Origin: Carposina sasakii
Lineage: Eukaryota > Arthropoda > Insecta > Lepidoptera > Carposinidae
NCBI GenBank assembly: GCA_014607495.2
Contig: CP053152.1
Coordinates: 8,680,001-8,744,000 of the forward strand
Reading direction: 5' to 3'
Length of the DNA stretch: 64,000 nucleotides
In this document: positions 40,176-53,500 of the stretch, piece after piece
How positions within the stretch are numbered: the first letter of the stretch is position 1
Layout of the letters: each line of letters opens with the position of its first letter
The notes under the pieces: model-generated
What the model saw: the letters and a program-made list of their open reading frames with translations, nothing else
What the model was told of the DNA's origin: nothing
Databases searched by the model: none
Position numbers and translations under genes: made by a program

Positions 40176-41451
40176 ACCGATAAATAAAAACAATTGCCGC
40201 AACATAAACACAATGGACAGTGCACGCAGAATATATTTGCAAATACATTCCTGGTGGTAGTGAGTGGTGCATTTTGGATGTGCAGTGTTTAGAAACTGTT
40301 TGGGAAGTGGGTATTGTGATTTCAGTTGCATGGAATGATGCGAATGTTGTGAATTCAGCTCATCTGTTTATAAAATAGTACGGTTAAAACTCTTCGTGTT
40401 TGAAAAAATCTGTTTATTGTTACCAATTACCGGCGCATATTTTACGACGGGTTAAGATTGCTAGAATGCTTATACTTAGGTAAATCTTACGTACCTACAT
40501 CTATGAGAAATTTAATTAATTAATTAAATAAATACAGCTTTTAAATGGGCAATTCGCTTGTACTTATTTTATGTTAAGAACCAATAAATAACAAGAAAAT
40601 TTAATCGGTTACTCTCTCAGACCGGTGAGCGTTAAATAGCAACTAATTAACTAAATTGATCAAGAATTAATTAACTAATGAATAGTAAATGCAATGAGAA
40701 GTAATGTGATGAAAGGAGATTAATTTTATGGATTTGGTAGTAGTAAGTACGGCAGCCTGGGTAGGTAGTACGTTCTAACTATGTATAAATACTTACGAGT
40801 CAACATAAATTGAAAAACAAATATGGCCGGCTTCTAGGTTTAGCCTACAAATAAAATTTACTAGGTAGGTACTACTCGTACGTACATATCCTAGATTTGT
40901 AGATAAACCAGTTAAACAAGGTCATACTGGATTCCGTGATAGTGGAAGTACCATAGGACCTAATAGTTAACTCAACATAAAAACTTGCTTTGAAATTAAG
41001 AATGAAAATTATTTATAGTTTATACCAATTTATTTGTAGAAAAAAAAGGTATGGTTTAGAATGGTAAGGTAATGTAAAAGATATGTAAATAATCCTTGGT
41101 CTTCCAAAGATTAAACTAACTAAAGCACCACAGGCAAAACACCCACGTGAAGCACACACAAGTTTGTTTTATTTTTTACATAATTACCTAGATAGCTGAT
41201 AAAGTTTAATGTATTGGACACGATTCTGAACTTCAGTGCCACTGCCTGCAATAACTATTGTTCCCTCTTTCGATGTTTTTTCCATCCAGAAGTTACAATA
41301 ATAACAATCTTAGAATGAAAGTCACTCCCAACTATTTGAATCTTTTAAAATGAAACTTTTGACTGTAACATTCATTATGTAGGTAAGTGAGACATCTTCG
41401 TCTACTTGTCCATAGCAAAATGGCAAGACCACGTAAGATAAACAGGATGTA

Positions 41452-41703
41452 ACAGAAAGGGTATGTTAAGCGAAAAGCTGTATAAATAGCCCACTATAGA
41501 GAACCTATTTCCAAAATTTGAGACTCGAAATCACATTTTTATTTTTCAAGATTGTATGAAAATTCCTGAGATATTTAAAAATTCTCCATACTATCGGGAA
41601 AAATAAACATGTGATTTCGGATCTCAAATTTTGTGGATAGGTTCTCTATAGTGGGCTATTTACATAGCTTTTCGCTTAACATACCCTTTTTGTTACACCT
41701 GTA
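41452..41703. mobile_element. Palindromic MITE, TACAGGGTGTAAC family, copy 3
   Basis: The same palindrome as at 22456-22719, with small changes at both tips (ACAGGATGTAACAG at the left, TTACACCTGTA at the right). Confidence 0.82.
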
Positions 41704-41834
41704 TAAGAACATCTACTGAATTCGATTACGAGTATAATTTAATGATTCACATATACCCATTAATAAGCAATGGTATACGAGAAACTAATTCATGAGTCAT
41801 AAAGTTAGCAACACAATCATTTACCACATCTCTA

Positions 41835-42215
41835 TACAGGATGTTTTATCGTTGCCACCCTTAACGAAGGGTTCGTGCTCTATAGATCAAATAAAGTAAG
41901 TTTATGCCAAAAAATGCTGGGAAACGTTGTAATTTAAAAGAATAAAAATAATAATTACTTGTTCAGGCGAAATTTATAGTGTCCAGTGTTTATGCTAGTT
42001 CCTTCATAGACAGATATTAATTATTTCTCGTGAAAAATCTTGCTACGCGCGACTGTGTGCATTTATGCTGAAAAACGCAGTATTCACTCAACTTTGGACC
42101 CTAATATCTTGGGAACCAGACACTTCCCAGGTATGGTTCCATGGAGAAAAATGATCGTGATGATGAGGAGATTCCGTAGTTTTCGGGAACGTTGACAACC
42201 AAAAATCATTCTGTA
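41835..42215 (+). mobile_element. MITE, TACAGGATGTTTT family, full length
   Basis: Starts TACAGGATGTTTTATCGTTG and ends ACCAAAAATCATTCTGTA. The interior includes AACTTTGGACCCTAATAT and CCAGACACTTCCCAGGTATG. Other copies: 29207-29548, 36953-38157 (split), 55216-55591 (inverted) and 59881-60253. It carries no ORF. Confidence 0.8.
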
Positions 42216-42364
42216 GATGGGTTGATAGACTAGTTAGTAGACTTACTTAGTCAACTTTTAAAGTTTATTAGACGACATTTTAAAATTAACCTCGGTGCGT
42301 GTCGTCACAGAAAGTAAAAAAATCTTACAGATGGAAGTAGCTTCAGCCATTAAGGAATAATAAT

Positions 42365-42752
42365 TGACCCGATAGATCAGTTGGTTAGAGCGAAAGCACG
42401 GTTTGCGAGAGGTCATGAGTTCAAATCTCACTCGGGTGAATTTTTTTCATTTCTTAATAATATTTTATAATATATAATATCTTGCTTAAGATAAATTTAT
42501 AAGACACTTCTCCATAATATAATCCGCTAGGATATGGTTGATCGTTTCATCATTAAACATTGTGCTGAGGGATTCAGCTTTGCTTACCGAAATTTGGCTA
42601 GTGTATAGATATCGGGATGAAAAAATAACGTTGCCAAAAACGTAATGTAAAAGAGATGGTAAAGTCATCCGAGTTAATTGACCTGATAACTCAGTTGGTT
42701 AGAGCGAAAGCACGGTTTGCGAGAGGTCGCGAGTTTAAATCTCACTCGGGTG
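42365..42752 (+). repeat. SINE-like tRNA-headed repeats, + orientation
   Basis: Two tRNA-like heads (42365-42438 and 42679-42752; TCAGTTGGTTAGAGCGAAAG) are separated by 240 bp of the same tail found, reversed, at 1574-2445. Again the repeat is arranged as a partial tandem array. The A-box is well kept; the B-box is degraded (GTTCAAATC, GTTTAAATC). Confidence 0.7.
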
Positions 42753-43685
42753 ATTTTTTTTCCTCTATGCTCCAGCGTAGTAGCTTGTAGCACTTGTAAC
42801 TTCTAACTTCCATTAAAATCGACTAAATGGATTATCGGCTAGGTGTGGTCACTGCTCATATACTTAACTAGCCTCATCTCATAACACCTGCGCTAAACCA
42901 CTGAACAAGATGAACAGTCCAACAGGAAATTCATGCAATTAATCTGCTACCTATAGCAAAGGTTGTTTCTAATCTGGACCAGTAGCTCTGCCGGTTACTA
43001 TTTAGAAAGTTAAAGAAAGGATTCTTAAGTTAGATAGGTAAATAAAAGACGTCTATCATAGCCTGTAGATTCATAGGATCCCAGAGTCCACAGACCACCC
43101 GCAGCGTTCACCCCGCCTACTACGTAAATGAAACCTGCTACTTGCCCCCCATGTGCCCTTTTAAAACATTTTGGCAACATAAATCACATGTGCCCATATA
43201 AACAACGTCATAATCGGAGTTAAAGCAGACTTGACTCTAAAACGGCATGGAACTCATTATATTAGGTTACACATCCAGTTGCGTCGCTGTGTGTAAATGC
43301 GCCAATATATTTGGATGCTTCATTATACCGATTTATATGTATAGATTTGTTCTGCTAGGAATCATTATTAGAACAATACATAATCATAACTTTGGCTGTA
43401 AATGAAGTGTAACGGCCGTATTGTTGTAGCGAATATTTTAGTTATTCGGTGTCCTTGGTGTGATACTACATCGCTTGGCTAATGGAACGCAAGCCCAATT
43501 ATTTCAGCACTATGTAATAAAATTTTGTACTTATAAATTTTGTGTTTATAAAATATGTCGGGGAATAATTACATGAGATTGAAAATGCGCCTCTAAAAGA
43601 AATGCTGATTTAGGCGCTGCAAAGCGGTATTGGCATTAACCTTTCCAGCATTAACGTGACTAGTATAAAAACATGTTTTGATAAG

Positions 43686-43833
43686 TATAAATAGACACAA
43701 ACAAAATTAGTTCAGATATCCGGTCTCACAATACAATATGTCGAATAGCAGCTCTACATTGTGGTGCGCTACAAAGTGTCGTTTATTTACAATACTATTT
43801 TCAGTGTGAAAAGCAAACATTGTTTGCTTACAG
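43686..43833 (+). promoter_or_regulatory. Candidate Sur promoter or 5' UTR acceptors
   Basis: TATAAATAG (43686-43694) is followed 28 nt later by an initiator-like TTCAGAT with A at 43714, a textbook insect TATA-Inr spacing. Two strong acceptor-like sites follow, at 43803-43804 and 43832-43833, which would instead join a distant 5' UTR exon to the coding exon. Both uses are possible; only transcript ends can decide. Confidence 0.4.
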
Positions 43834-43873
43834 AAGCTTGTAGAGCGCGCATGGTTTCCGCGTTCCGCTCAGT

Positions 43874-44571
43874 ATGGACAGCGTGTGTGCGCACGGCGAC
43901 GGCGCGTGCGAAACGCGCGTATTGTCCGCCGCACTGCACTCGCTGCATCTGTATTGCGCTGCCATCTCCGCCGCTCTCATCTGCTGCTGCGCGCCGAGGC
44001 AGACACACTGGTCAGTCAATTTCACTCATTAAACTTATAGGTATATTTTAATGGCCTTGGTTATTAAGTCATTAATCTTATTACGTTCCTACAACGCCAG
44101 TACCCGGAACAGTTATTACGTACCAGTCGTTCGTCACGCCAGCCATGTTAAATTGTTAGATATTTATCTTCATGTTACTTGGAATTCTTCACCAGGTACG
44201 GAAAAATATGGCGCGGTCAGAACATTCGCGGCATAGCAAGTATTGCGCTGGGAGTGACGTGGTGCTGCGGCGCGGCGGGGGCGGCGCTGCGGCCCGGGGT
44301 GCCCACCCGGCTGGTGCCGGCGCTGCTGGCGCCCCCAGCCTGGCTAGCCGCCGCGGCCTTGCACCTGGCCCTCTGGACCCGACGCTCGGCGCCCCCCGTG
44401 CTCTACCTAGCCGTGTACTGGCTCCTTAGCTCTCTCTCCGCCGCTTCCATACTCTGGCAGCTTATCCAAAAAGGAGCCACTTTGCATGACCTGGAGATTT
44501 ACGTGCAAAGCGTAACAGTTTTACTAGCATTGTTGATATCTGGAGTGGACTGCATCTGTTTCTATGATGAG
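43874..44571 (+). CDS. Sur: Sur first two coding exons: TMD0
   Basis: Exon 1 starts [20 protein letters not shown] and runs into a hydrophobic, Cys-rich helix; exon 2 (376 nt) carries [20 protein letters not shown] and further hydrophobic helices, including [15 protein letters not shown] and [20 protein letters not shown]. Five hydrophobic segments fit a TMD0, which ABCB/ABCG and short ABCC proteins lack. The chosen ATG is the only one that gives a frame continuing into exon 2. An out-of-frame ATG at 43851 overlaps it and may dampen translation. Confidence 0.8.
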
Positions 44572-47500
44572 GTAATTGCTTCTATTTTTAGCTTCGGGTA
44601 ATCCCGTTTAGTAAGTCGTCGAACAGTAACAGGTTGAATTCCATTGTTGATAGCGATCCGATTTTGATCACCAAAACGAGCCGGTTTATTATTTGTTGTA
44701 AAAGGAAAGCCGGTAGTTTATGAATATTTATGGGCGTATATTTGAATGTGCATCGCGATAGCATGCTTCGATTCCAATTAAGTGGTACGACGACGCGCGA
44801 CACAGGCGCGGAACACGCGGCGGATCTGCCCCGCTTCCTGTGATACTGACCCAAAAACAAGCTCTCTTGTGGCATTGAGCCCCTTCGTGATTCATTCCAC
44901 ATGCCCACTCGTCCCGAGTAGGTACCTATAGTAATCCTACATCCACTGAAAAGGATATTGTGACCAGCGTATGTCGACGTATTAATGGACTGTAAAATCG
45001 TAAAATCATTACCTTTTATAGCTCCGACTTTCGTACGAGAATACATAAGTAGTTTTACTACTTAGGTTTAATTTACTGAAAGAATTGGAAGTTAATTACA
45101 CTAGTTAGGTACTTCGTGTAACATTAACATAAAAATAAATATTTAACTCTAGTATTCCCCAAAAAGTTAGATAATTACATACTTTGATTCATTCTTAAAA
45201 TGTAGGGTATTCCTATTCATATAAGTACCTAGTCCACGACGGCGGATATAGAGACACTTTGTGGTAGATATATCTACCATCTAACAGACTACGACAGACA
45301 GAGCATCTGACCAGAAAATACAAAAACATAGCTGGATTTGTTAATAGAGTTCGGACCAGCGATTCACACGGCTTTCATTCTAGGAGCAAACAATACTTTT
45401 GGTCGAGTAATTCTCACGGCTAGATATTTATTATTTGTCTGCAAACGTCATACGTGTACTGTACGTGTGGGAGATACGCTATATCATTTAAGTGCCGCCG
45501 GCTCGTCCCTCCTGATGCGTGCGACTGGCGCCCGCCCGCCCGACCATGTTACTATATGGTACAAGGAGAATAGTAGAATAGCCAACACAGATAGATCTAT
45601 GGCTCTTCAATCTTGCACACCACGTATTCGGACCTTGTATGGTACAGTAGGAGCACATAGTACTTTATAAATAATTTAAATTTATGTAAAATTTAATAAT
45701 TTTTTGGAAAATTTACAACTGTTACTATTGCGAATGATCACGTCGATATGGTTATTTTCGATTGATAAACACGCACAATTGCCTACATCTTACTAATAAG
45801 TATTATAAAGGCGAAAGTTTGTTAGTATGGATGGATGGGTGGATGGTTGGATGGATAGATGGATAGATGGATGGATAGATGGATGGATGTTTGTTACTCT
45901 TTCACGTAAAAACGACTAGAGCGATTTTAATAAAATTTGGCATGGAGTTAGCTGACACCCTGAATTAACACATAGGCTACTTTTTATCCCGGGAAAATAT
46001 TTTTATCCCGGATAATTTCGACGTTTAGTTTTTTCTACAGTCCACGCGAACGAAGCGAATTTGCGGGCGTCCACAAGTGTAAAATTAAATTACCATTGTA
46101 TGCAGATATACAAAGTGGTTTAACAATTTTTGCGCTATGATAGAGTGTACTGAACTTACAACAAGAATGCACGTAATGAATAGCACTAGAAACAATATTT
46201 TAAATCGTTTATTAATCGCAAACAATCCAAAAACCCGCCTGCGTAAAAAAGAACCAAACTATGTACATAATAAAAAAACTGAAAAGAAAAACAAGCACTT
46301 AGATGTCCGGTGGTCTAGAATTCTATAATATTATTATGGAATAAATACTATTGAAGAAAATAAAAAAATATTTTCTAATGATGTAACATAACAACTGAAC
46401 AGCCAGGATCCATTTAAATATTATCTTGGCTGTCGGATAATGGATCCCGATTTTACTGAATTTTACCCGAATGGTAAAAAATGTCAGTTCGGTTCAGTCG
46501 TTCTATAAATTATGCTTGCTATTTTCTGTTTAATTAATTTAGCGGTGATAAACATGATAAAGTCGTTGGTTTATTCATTGGTTAGTTACTTAATAAAGTT
46601 ATATTGCGGTGTGCTACTGGAATTTTTCTGTAATGTTCAATGGAAATATCTTTGAAATCTTTTGTTGACTTGGCATACCTATATAGGTATATGAAGGCAG
46701 TTGCATATACATATAGATCATGATCCAGATTCAGGTGATGATCTCTTGTGTGAAAAGATGGGAAACATCCGTGAAACTCCGTACTACTTTTACTGAGTGG
46801 TCTTCTCTCGATGCTTTCCTTGCAAGACAGTACATAAGTCTTCGGCATTTGTGTCCTTAGTAGTACGAGTATGTATCAGATTATTCTGACCCAACGGGTG
46901 TACTATCTATTGTAGGTACTGTGTGTTTCTTCAGAAATATTGTCGTATTTATTAAACCACAATAGGTAGATAGATACATATAATTTTTACACAATACAGT
47001 ATATCAATTAGCAGACGCGAGCTCTATTGTAACTAACACGGACTAATTACTATAATAGTGGAGTGAATAATGCATACGATATAAAAGCAGAAAATAGTTC
47101 GCATAAATATTTATAAAGATGATGTGTTTCAATTTTTATTATGTATGTGGGTTCCTAATTAAATAACCGAGCTTTCACGAATTCAAGAGACCTTTCGGAG
47201 AATAAACTTGAAAATATCTACAGTGTATGTCTACTCTAGTGTTTTATTTATAAAGAAAGGCTTCAGCCTAATGAATAAAGTTCCTCGCCTCGTTAATGCG
47301 TTCGATAAACTCTCAAAGCAATCATTAATCCAATAAAATTGTGTGATAAAACGGTCTAACGCGCCTTCTTTGATGACGTGTTGTTTCATAACTGTAAGAA
47401 CATGTTGATTAAATACAGTCGTATCAATAGTTGTTTATATTTCTTGCAGGTTACAAAACGCGCACACAATCGACAGAAGTCATCAACTGAAACTCCAAAC

Positions 47501-50500
47501 GTCGCGTACACACATCATGAAGCCCATTTTTATTCAATGATATCATTTTTTTGGCTGAACGCATTGTTGTACCGAGGCTATGAGTCACCGCTCGAGGAAA
47601 ACGACTTTGGGGATTTGCCCGATAGCGAGAGATCAAGAAAGTACTATAGGAAGTTACAAAGAATTTATAACAATCAACGAGTAAGCATGATTAGATGAAA
47701 AAAGAAACTTCTTCGTGAATTATACGTCGAATTTACCTTTAATATTAATCTTTGTTTTTTTCTAGCAGTCAAATTCAGATTCTCCAAGTACCAGCATATG
47801 GCAATGCTACATACGAATCGTTTGGCCAAATTTTTACATAGCTGGCATTTTAAAATTATTGGGCGACATGATAGGGGTCATACCACCATTAGGTCTGGCC
47901 GTAATTATTCAATATATACAGAGGCCTACACAAATCCCCGATACGGAAGCCGAAGTCACGTTCGAGGAGTTCTTCCATAATGGATATGTAATGCTAATGA
48001 TTGTGACGCTCTCCCTTATCAGTCAAGCGCTGCTCTCACAAAATTCAACACATTTAGTGACTGTCGAGGGAACAAGATTAAAAACAGCTTTACAGGTACT
48101 CGTAAGTCGACGGCATGTTGGTTGATACCTACATAAACAAAGTTAATAATATTATACACAAACCTCACATTCAGTCAGCAGCAGCAACTAACGATTATGC
48201 ATGTAATGTGTGCCCTTGCTCTAAAATATGTTTTCTATTTTTTCATTGAGGGCTCGCCTACCACCAGGCCCTACACCCTCCGCTGACCTTCGGATCTGCC
48301 GACTCATGGTCACGAACACAAGACACTACAGTCGTAACGAGAAGTCAGATCCAAGCACCCAGCATGTCACCATAAATACATCATCATCATCATCAGCCTA
48401 TTGCAGTCCGGACGTAGGCCTCCCCCGGGACACGCCACAAGACTGCCATGGGGGGTATACATAGCTGCTAATCCGAAAACCAATCAAAATTGTTAGTCGG
48501 CATATTATGTTTCGCCAACACCCGTGGCATCATCAGGATTAGTTTTTTATGTTAGTTCTAACTACCGAACCAACTAAAACCAATGATTAGCAGCTATGCA
48601 TTTATGGTTGCATGCTGGGTGCTTGGATCTGGCTTTTCGTTACGACTGTAGTGTCTTGTGTTCGTGACCATGAGTCGGCAAATCCGAGGGTCAGCGCAGG
48701 GTGTAGGGCCCGGTAGTGGGCGAGCCCTCGATGGAAATTTGAACTTCCGAATAGTGACGCCTGTTACAATTAAATATGTTTTCTATTTACAAAGCTATTT
48801 GGCTCCAGGGTATGATTTATGACAAATGCATGAAGTTGGCTCCGTGGACATCACCAGACAATGACGTGGGAGAAGACTCTCCCCTGCTCCAGGCACATGA
48901 CGACTCTCCGACAACCCAATCAGGTTTACTGACCAATCTAATTTCACAAGACACATACAATATCATGTCGTGCGTATGGATATGTCACTATCTATGGGCT
49001 ATACCATTGAAGGTATGTTATTAACTGAAATGAAATAAATAAGGACTCTATCCAAAATCTGTTTTTATTTGTTGTGTTTTCAGGTGACGGTTATATTATT
49101 TTTGTTATACACAAAATTAGGAATAAGTGCTGTTATGGGAACAGCAGCTAGTATATTATTTATCACACCTTTACAATTTTACATTGGAAAGAAATTAGTA
49201 AAAAATTCCAAAGATATATCGAAATGTACAGATCATAGGATATCAAAAATGACTGAAATATTACACGGCATAAACGTAATTAAACTTTATGTTTGGGAAG
49301 ATCTGTTCAAGGAAAAAATTCTGAACTTAAGAGAAGTTGAACTGAAGCTTTTAAACAAAGATTCCATATATTGGAGTTTTTTAAGTAAGTTCATCAATAC
49401 AATAACGAACCAAATAATTCATATATTTATGTTTCTAAATTGTATGTTTCGCTGTACATTGTAATAAATTTTCAGCATTTACAACGCACGTTTCCGCCGT
49501 GCTGGTGACTGTCATAACTTTTACTGCCTATTATTATCTGGAGGACAGTAAAGACCTCACAGCAGTTAACGTATTCGCAGGGCTGGCACTATTCAATCAG
49601 CTAACCGTTCCGCTTCTCATTCTACCAGTGACAGTGTCGATGGTCATTCAAGCTATGGTAAGACAATATGCTTGAAACTAAACGTGAAACTCGTGAAACT
49701 TAAATTAATGTTATGATGTTGCACTACCATTCAATGCAAGGTACTCTTCTGTAGGTTAGTACAAAAAGGATCAAAGATTTCCTGGATCTTCCAGAGTCGA
49801 ATAATGTATTTAGCAGTGATGATATGAAACGTGAAAGGAGAGACTCGGAGAAGTTCAACGATGCATTTATCAGCGCCGCCCCGGGAGACGCGGCGGTGGA
49901 GACTGATGGAGACGAGGATACCGAAGCCGAATGCGATAAATTTTCCGATGAAGAAGCCGACAATAACGAATGTACAGAGTATGCGGCCCGTTTCCGAAAC
50001 GCAGCCTTTTCTTGGGGTTTGACAAACGACACGATATTAGAAATCGATGATTTAGATATTCCCTTGGGTTAGTATTTTTCATCCATATCTATACGTGTTA
50101 TTTACTTCGTGACTACTAATCTATATCTACCTATATACTTCTATACTAATATTATAAAGAGGTAAACTTTAATTGTTTGTTTGTATGTTTGTTTGTTTGT
50201 TTGTTTTTTTGCAGCGAATAGGCTCCGAAACTACTGGACCGATTTCAAAAATTCTTTCACCGTTAGAATCTTTATTGGACCCGAATGAACATAGGCAACG
50301 GGTTTCGCATAATTTCCTCTGGGCTGGAATAAATATGAATTAAATACAAAAAAAATTACCATTTGACGCATGGAGGTATAAGTTTGACATACACCATAGA
50401 ATAACAAGTCCCCAGAAGGAGTCATCAAGGACAGATGTATTCCGTGTAGTGAAGCAAAAACGAGTCAAAAATCCCGCATGTTCCGCTCATATTACCCGCC

Positions 50501-53500
50501 GATGAAGAAAGAGCATGAGGAATACAGCATCCATACAGCCATTGTTTTTAGTACTGATTATTTCTGAATTTATGATGGATGATAACCAGAGGTCGGAATT
50601 AGGTAGTCATTTATGTACTTGCACTGATTTCATACAGCGAAAGAATAAAGTGGATATGCCTCAAATTCCGGTATTAATTTTAAAGAGCAGAAATTTTATG
50701 TTATCTTTGTTTTATTTGTCTATCTCTGAGGGTTTTATTATTATTTATTTGTAATATTGTTGGCCACACGGGATTGTCCATTAGAAATCCTGGGAAGGTC
50801 CACATTAATATCAACATTTCGATGCAAGTACATAAATGACTCTACCTAATTCCGACCTCTGATGATAACGATCATGAATGGAAACGTCGGGAAAATCCTC
50901 AAAAACGAGTGTAAAATTAGTCAAAATCAAAAAGAATTGCGAAAACAACATACCTACATGACCCCACGAAGAAACGGACACATGTATACGAGTAAATTAC
51001 ACCAACTCCCTTTTGGGTGTTTATGTTCGTTAGGAGGTATAAAAGAGAGTACTAAGAACGGATTTCCCAAAATTCCCATGGGAACGGGGCAGAAAGGAAT
51101 TCCAAATTTTTACCGAAATTTCCACTGTACCGGAACAAAAGCTTATTCAATAAGTAAAAAATAAACCGTTTGACGATGAAATTGACAGATGAAATTTGGT
51201 GTGTATGTTTGTTAGGGGGTGTAAAAGACCATTAAGAACGGGTTTCCCGAAATTCCAATGGGAACGGCACAAACAGGAATTTCAAGTTTTTACGAAAACC
51301 ACATGACATATAGAAAACCATTTGACACAATATAATGATTAAATTTGGTAGGGAGTGTGAGGAGACACTGAGAACGTATTTCTCGAAATTTCCACATGAA
51401 CGGGACAAACGGGAATTCCATTTTTTAAGAAAACCGCTATAAATATAAAGCAGAAATCGGGCATGTCTATTCGTAAGGGTGTGCGAGGAAGCACTAAGAA
51501 TGAATTTCCCGAAATTCCCCGGGAACGGGACAAAATCGGAAATTCCAAATTTTAGAGGATATGTACCGAAGCGAAGCGAGGGCGGGTCACTAGTATTTAA
51601 TAACGTAAACTGGTTCTTTTTCAGGAAAATTGATCATGGTAGTCGGAAGCAGTGGCTCCGGAAAATCTTCGTTACTTTCTGCGATTTTAGGAGAGATGTA
51701 CGTTGAGAAAGGAGATGTTAGTTGGAATGAGTATGTCAGTTTTTAAATTACTATGCACGTTTTCGGCTAATATTGTTATTGAGTGTTGTGAAGCCGTGGC
51801 TTAGTTCTAACTAAAAAAATACAAATAGCAGTAGATTCTAATATTGGGTACTATGTGCGTGCATCTTGTAGTAAAAATCAAATATTCTACAGTCTAAAAC
51901 TTACCGTGGACTTGACGTTGCAGCAACTGTTCGCGATGGTACGCCGGACAGCCGCCGTGGCTGCTGGAAGGCTCAGTGCGCGATAACATCGTGATGGCGA
52001 GCCAGTGGTGCGCGCGTCGGTATGCTCGGGTGTTGCGTGCCACTGGCCTGCAACCGGACCTGCAACTATTACCCGGTAAGTTACGAATGTACCTTGAATG
52101 TAATTCAATTTATTTACTAGGATTTCAGATCAAGAAAAAGATCTTCTAGAGACAAAAAATATATGCCAAGTCAATTGCATACCAGGTTAAATCTAACAAA
52201 CATTTACAAATGACTTACAACCAGTTTTTATTGAGATTGTAAAAGAAAATGTGGCATTTCTAGCTTAGAAAACTCAGATCAAGGAAAATCTTGATCTAAT
52301 CTTATATTGATATTAAATTGTATGTTTCCTAATGAAATCGTAGAGGGCGACGCAACCCTGCTAGGAAGTCATGGCTCGCCTCTGTCCGGGGGCCAGCGAG
52401 TGCGTGTGTGCGTGGCGCGGGCCCTGTACTCCACGGCTCGGGCAGTGGCCCTAGACGAGCCTCTGGGGGCCCTGGACGCGGCCCTGGCCCGACACGTGGT
52501 GGCCCGCGCGCTCGTCCCGGCTGCGAGGGAGGGCCGTGCTGTTATCGTCGCTACCAATCGACTAGAGCTGTTGCATTATGCTGATCTGGTAAGTTGGTGA
52601 AGTCATTTAGTAACAACTTCCCAATGTATTTAACTGTCCAGTTCTAATAAATATTTTAATTTTAATGAAGTAGCTATTTTTCTCTCTAGCCATATTATTC
52701 AGTATTACACGGCTACACCATCAGTCATTCTTCAACAATGTACAAGTAAGTAATGGGAAAAGTAGCACATTGTTATCTTTGAAACATAGATTTGAAATTA
52801 GTTCGTTTACTTAACATTTTAAAGATAACAGGTAAGTTATTTTACTTTTACTTACATCAGAGCATATGAGGAGATATGCTCAGTATGACGTCACAAATAG
52901 CCTTCAATTATTGAAATTCAATAGAGTGATAAATCCACACGTTGTGTTACTATCTCTCCATTATCTTTTATGTATGGAGTGATTTGAACATATTAATTAA
53001 TTAATTAATCACCAGTTTAATTGTTTAATAGAAATAGACCGCAGTAAGCATGATCCAAGCCTAGGCGGATCTATAATTTAACAGTACATTAGAAAGTCCC
53101 GTTAACCGCTAAACGGGGTCGACCCCAGTTTTTAATCCATACCCGAACCTTCCAGAATCCGTGTCGTGTTATCTCATCACACGCTCTTGCAATTTTAGGT
53201 GATAGCAATGGAAGACGGTCGCATTACCAGCTGCGGCCGGCTGAGCGGCGGCGGCGCGATGTCCCGCTGGACACAGCTAGCGGCTGAGGCGCGCGCCGCC
53301 ACCGCCCGCGTCGGCGCCGGCCCGCCTGGAGGCTCCGCTAGGGAACGCTCTAGGCTCGTTAGAGTACTCACTCGGTACAGGTTCCAGAGAAGCATTTCGG
53401 AAGATTCTAATGTAAGTGATCTTGTTACCAACTTTAGCGATGTTGTAAATAGGGTCTGGAGATTAGTTGACGTCGAATCATTTTGTCGTGAAAATTACCT

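Larger units (their letters stand above)
38890..43873. other. PKG 3' UTR, intergenic region and Sur upstream region
   Basis: AATAAA at 38966-38971, 77 nt after the kinase stop, is a likely poly(A) signal. The stretch holds the GC-rich patch 39840-40175, the palindromic MITE 41452-41703, the MITE 41835-42215, the SINE-like repeats 42365-42752 and the promoter/acceptor signals near 43700. I see no protein-coding gene. Long AT-rich tracts at 40380-41400 and 42800-43600 show nothing I can support. Confidence 0.5.

Noticed and set aside
44588..45046. 152-codon open frame on the minus strand
   Set aside because: It starts next to the Sur exon end, has no recognisable domain, and nothing on the minus strand nearby supports a gene.
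45338..45670. 110-codon open frame on the + strand
   Set aside because: It lies in a Sur intron, has no known motif, and has the codon character of random AT-rich sequence. I found no matching splice signals.
51887..52108. Open frame on the minus strand within NBD1
   Set aside because: Shadow of the Q-loop exon of Sur, which is in phase with its neighbours and matches the family.
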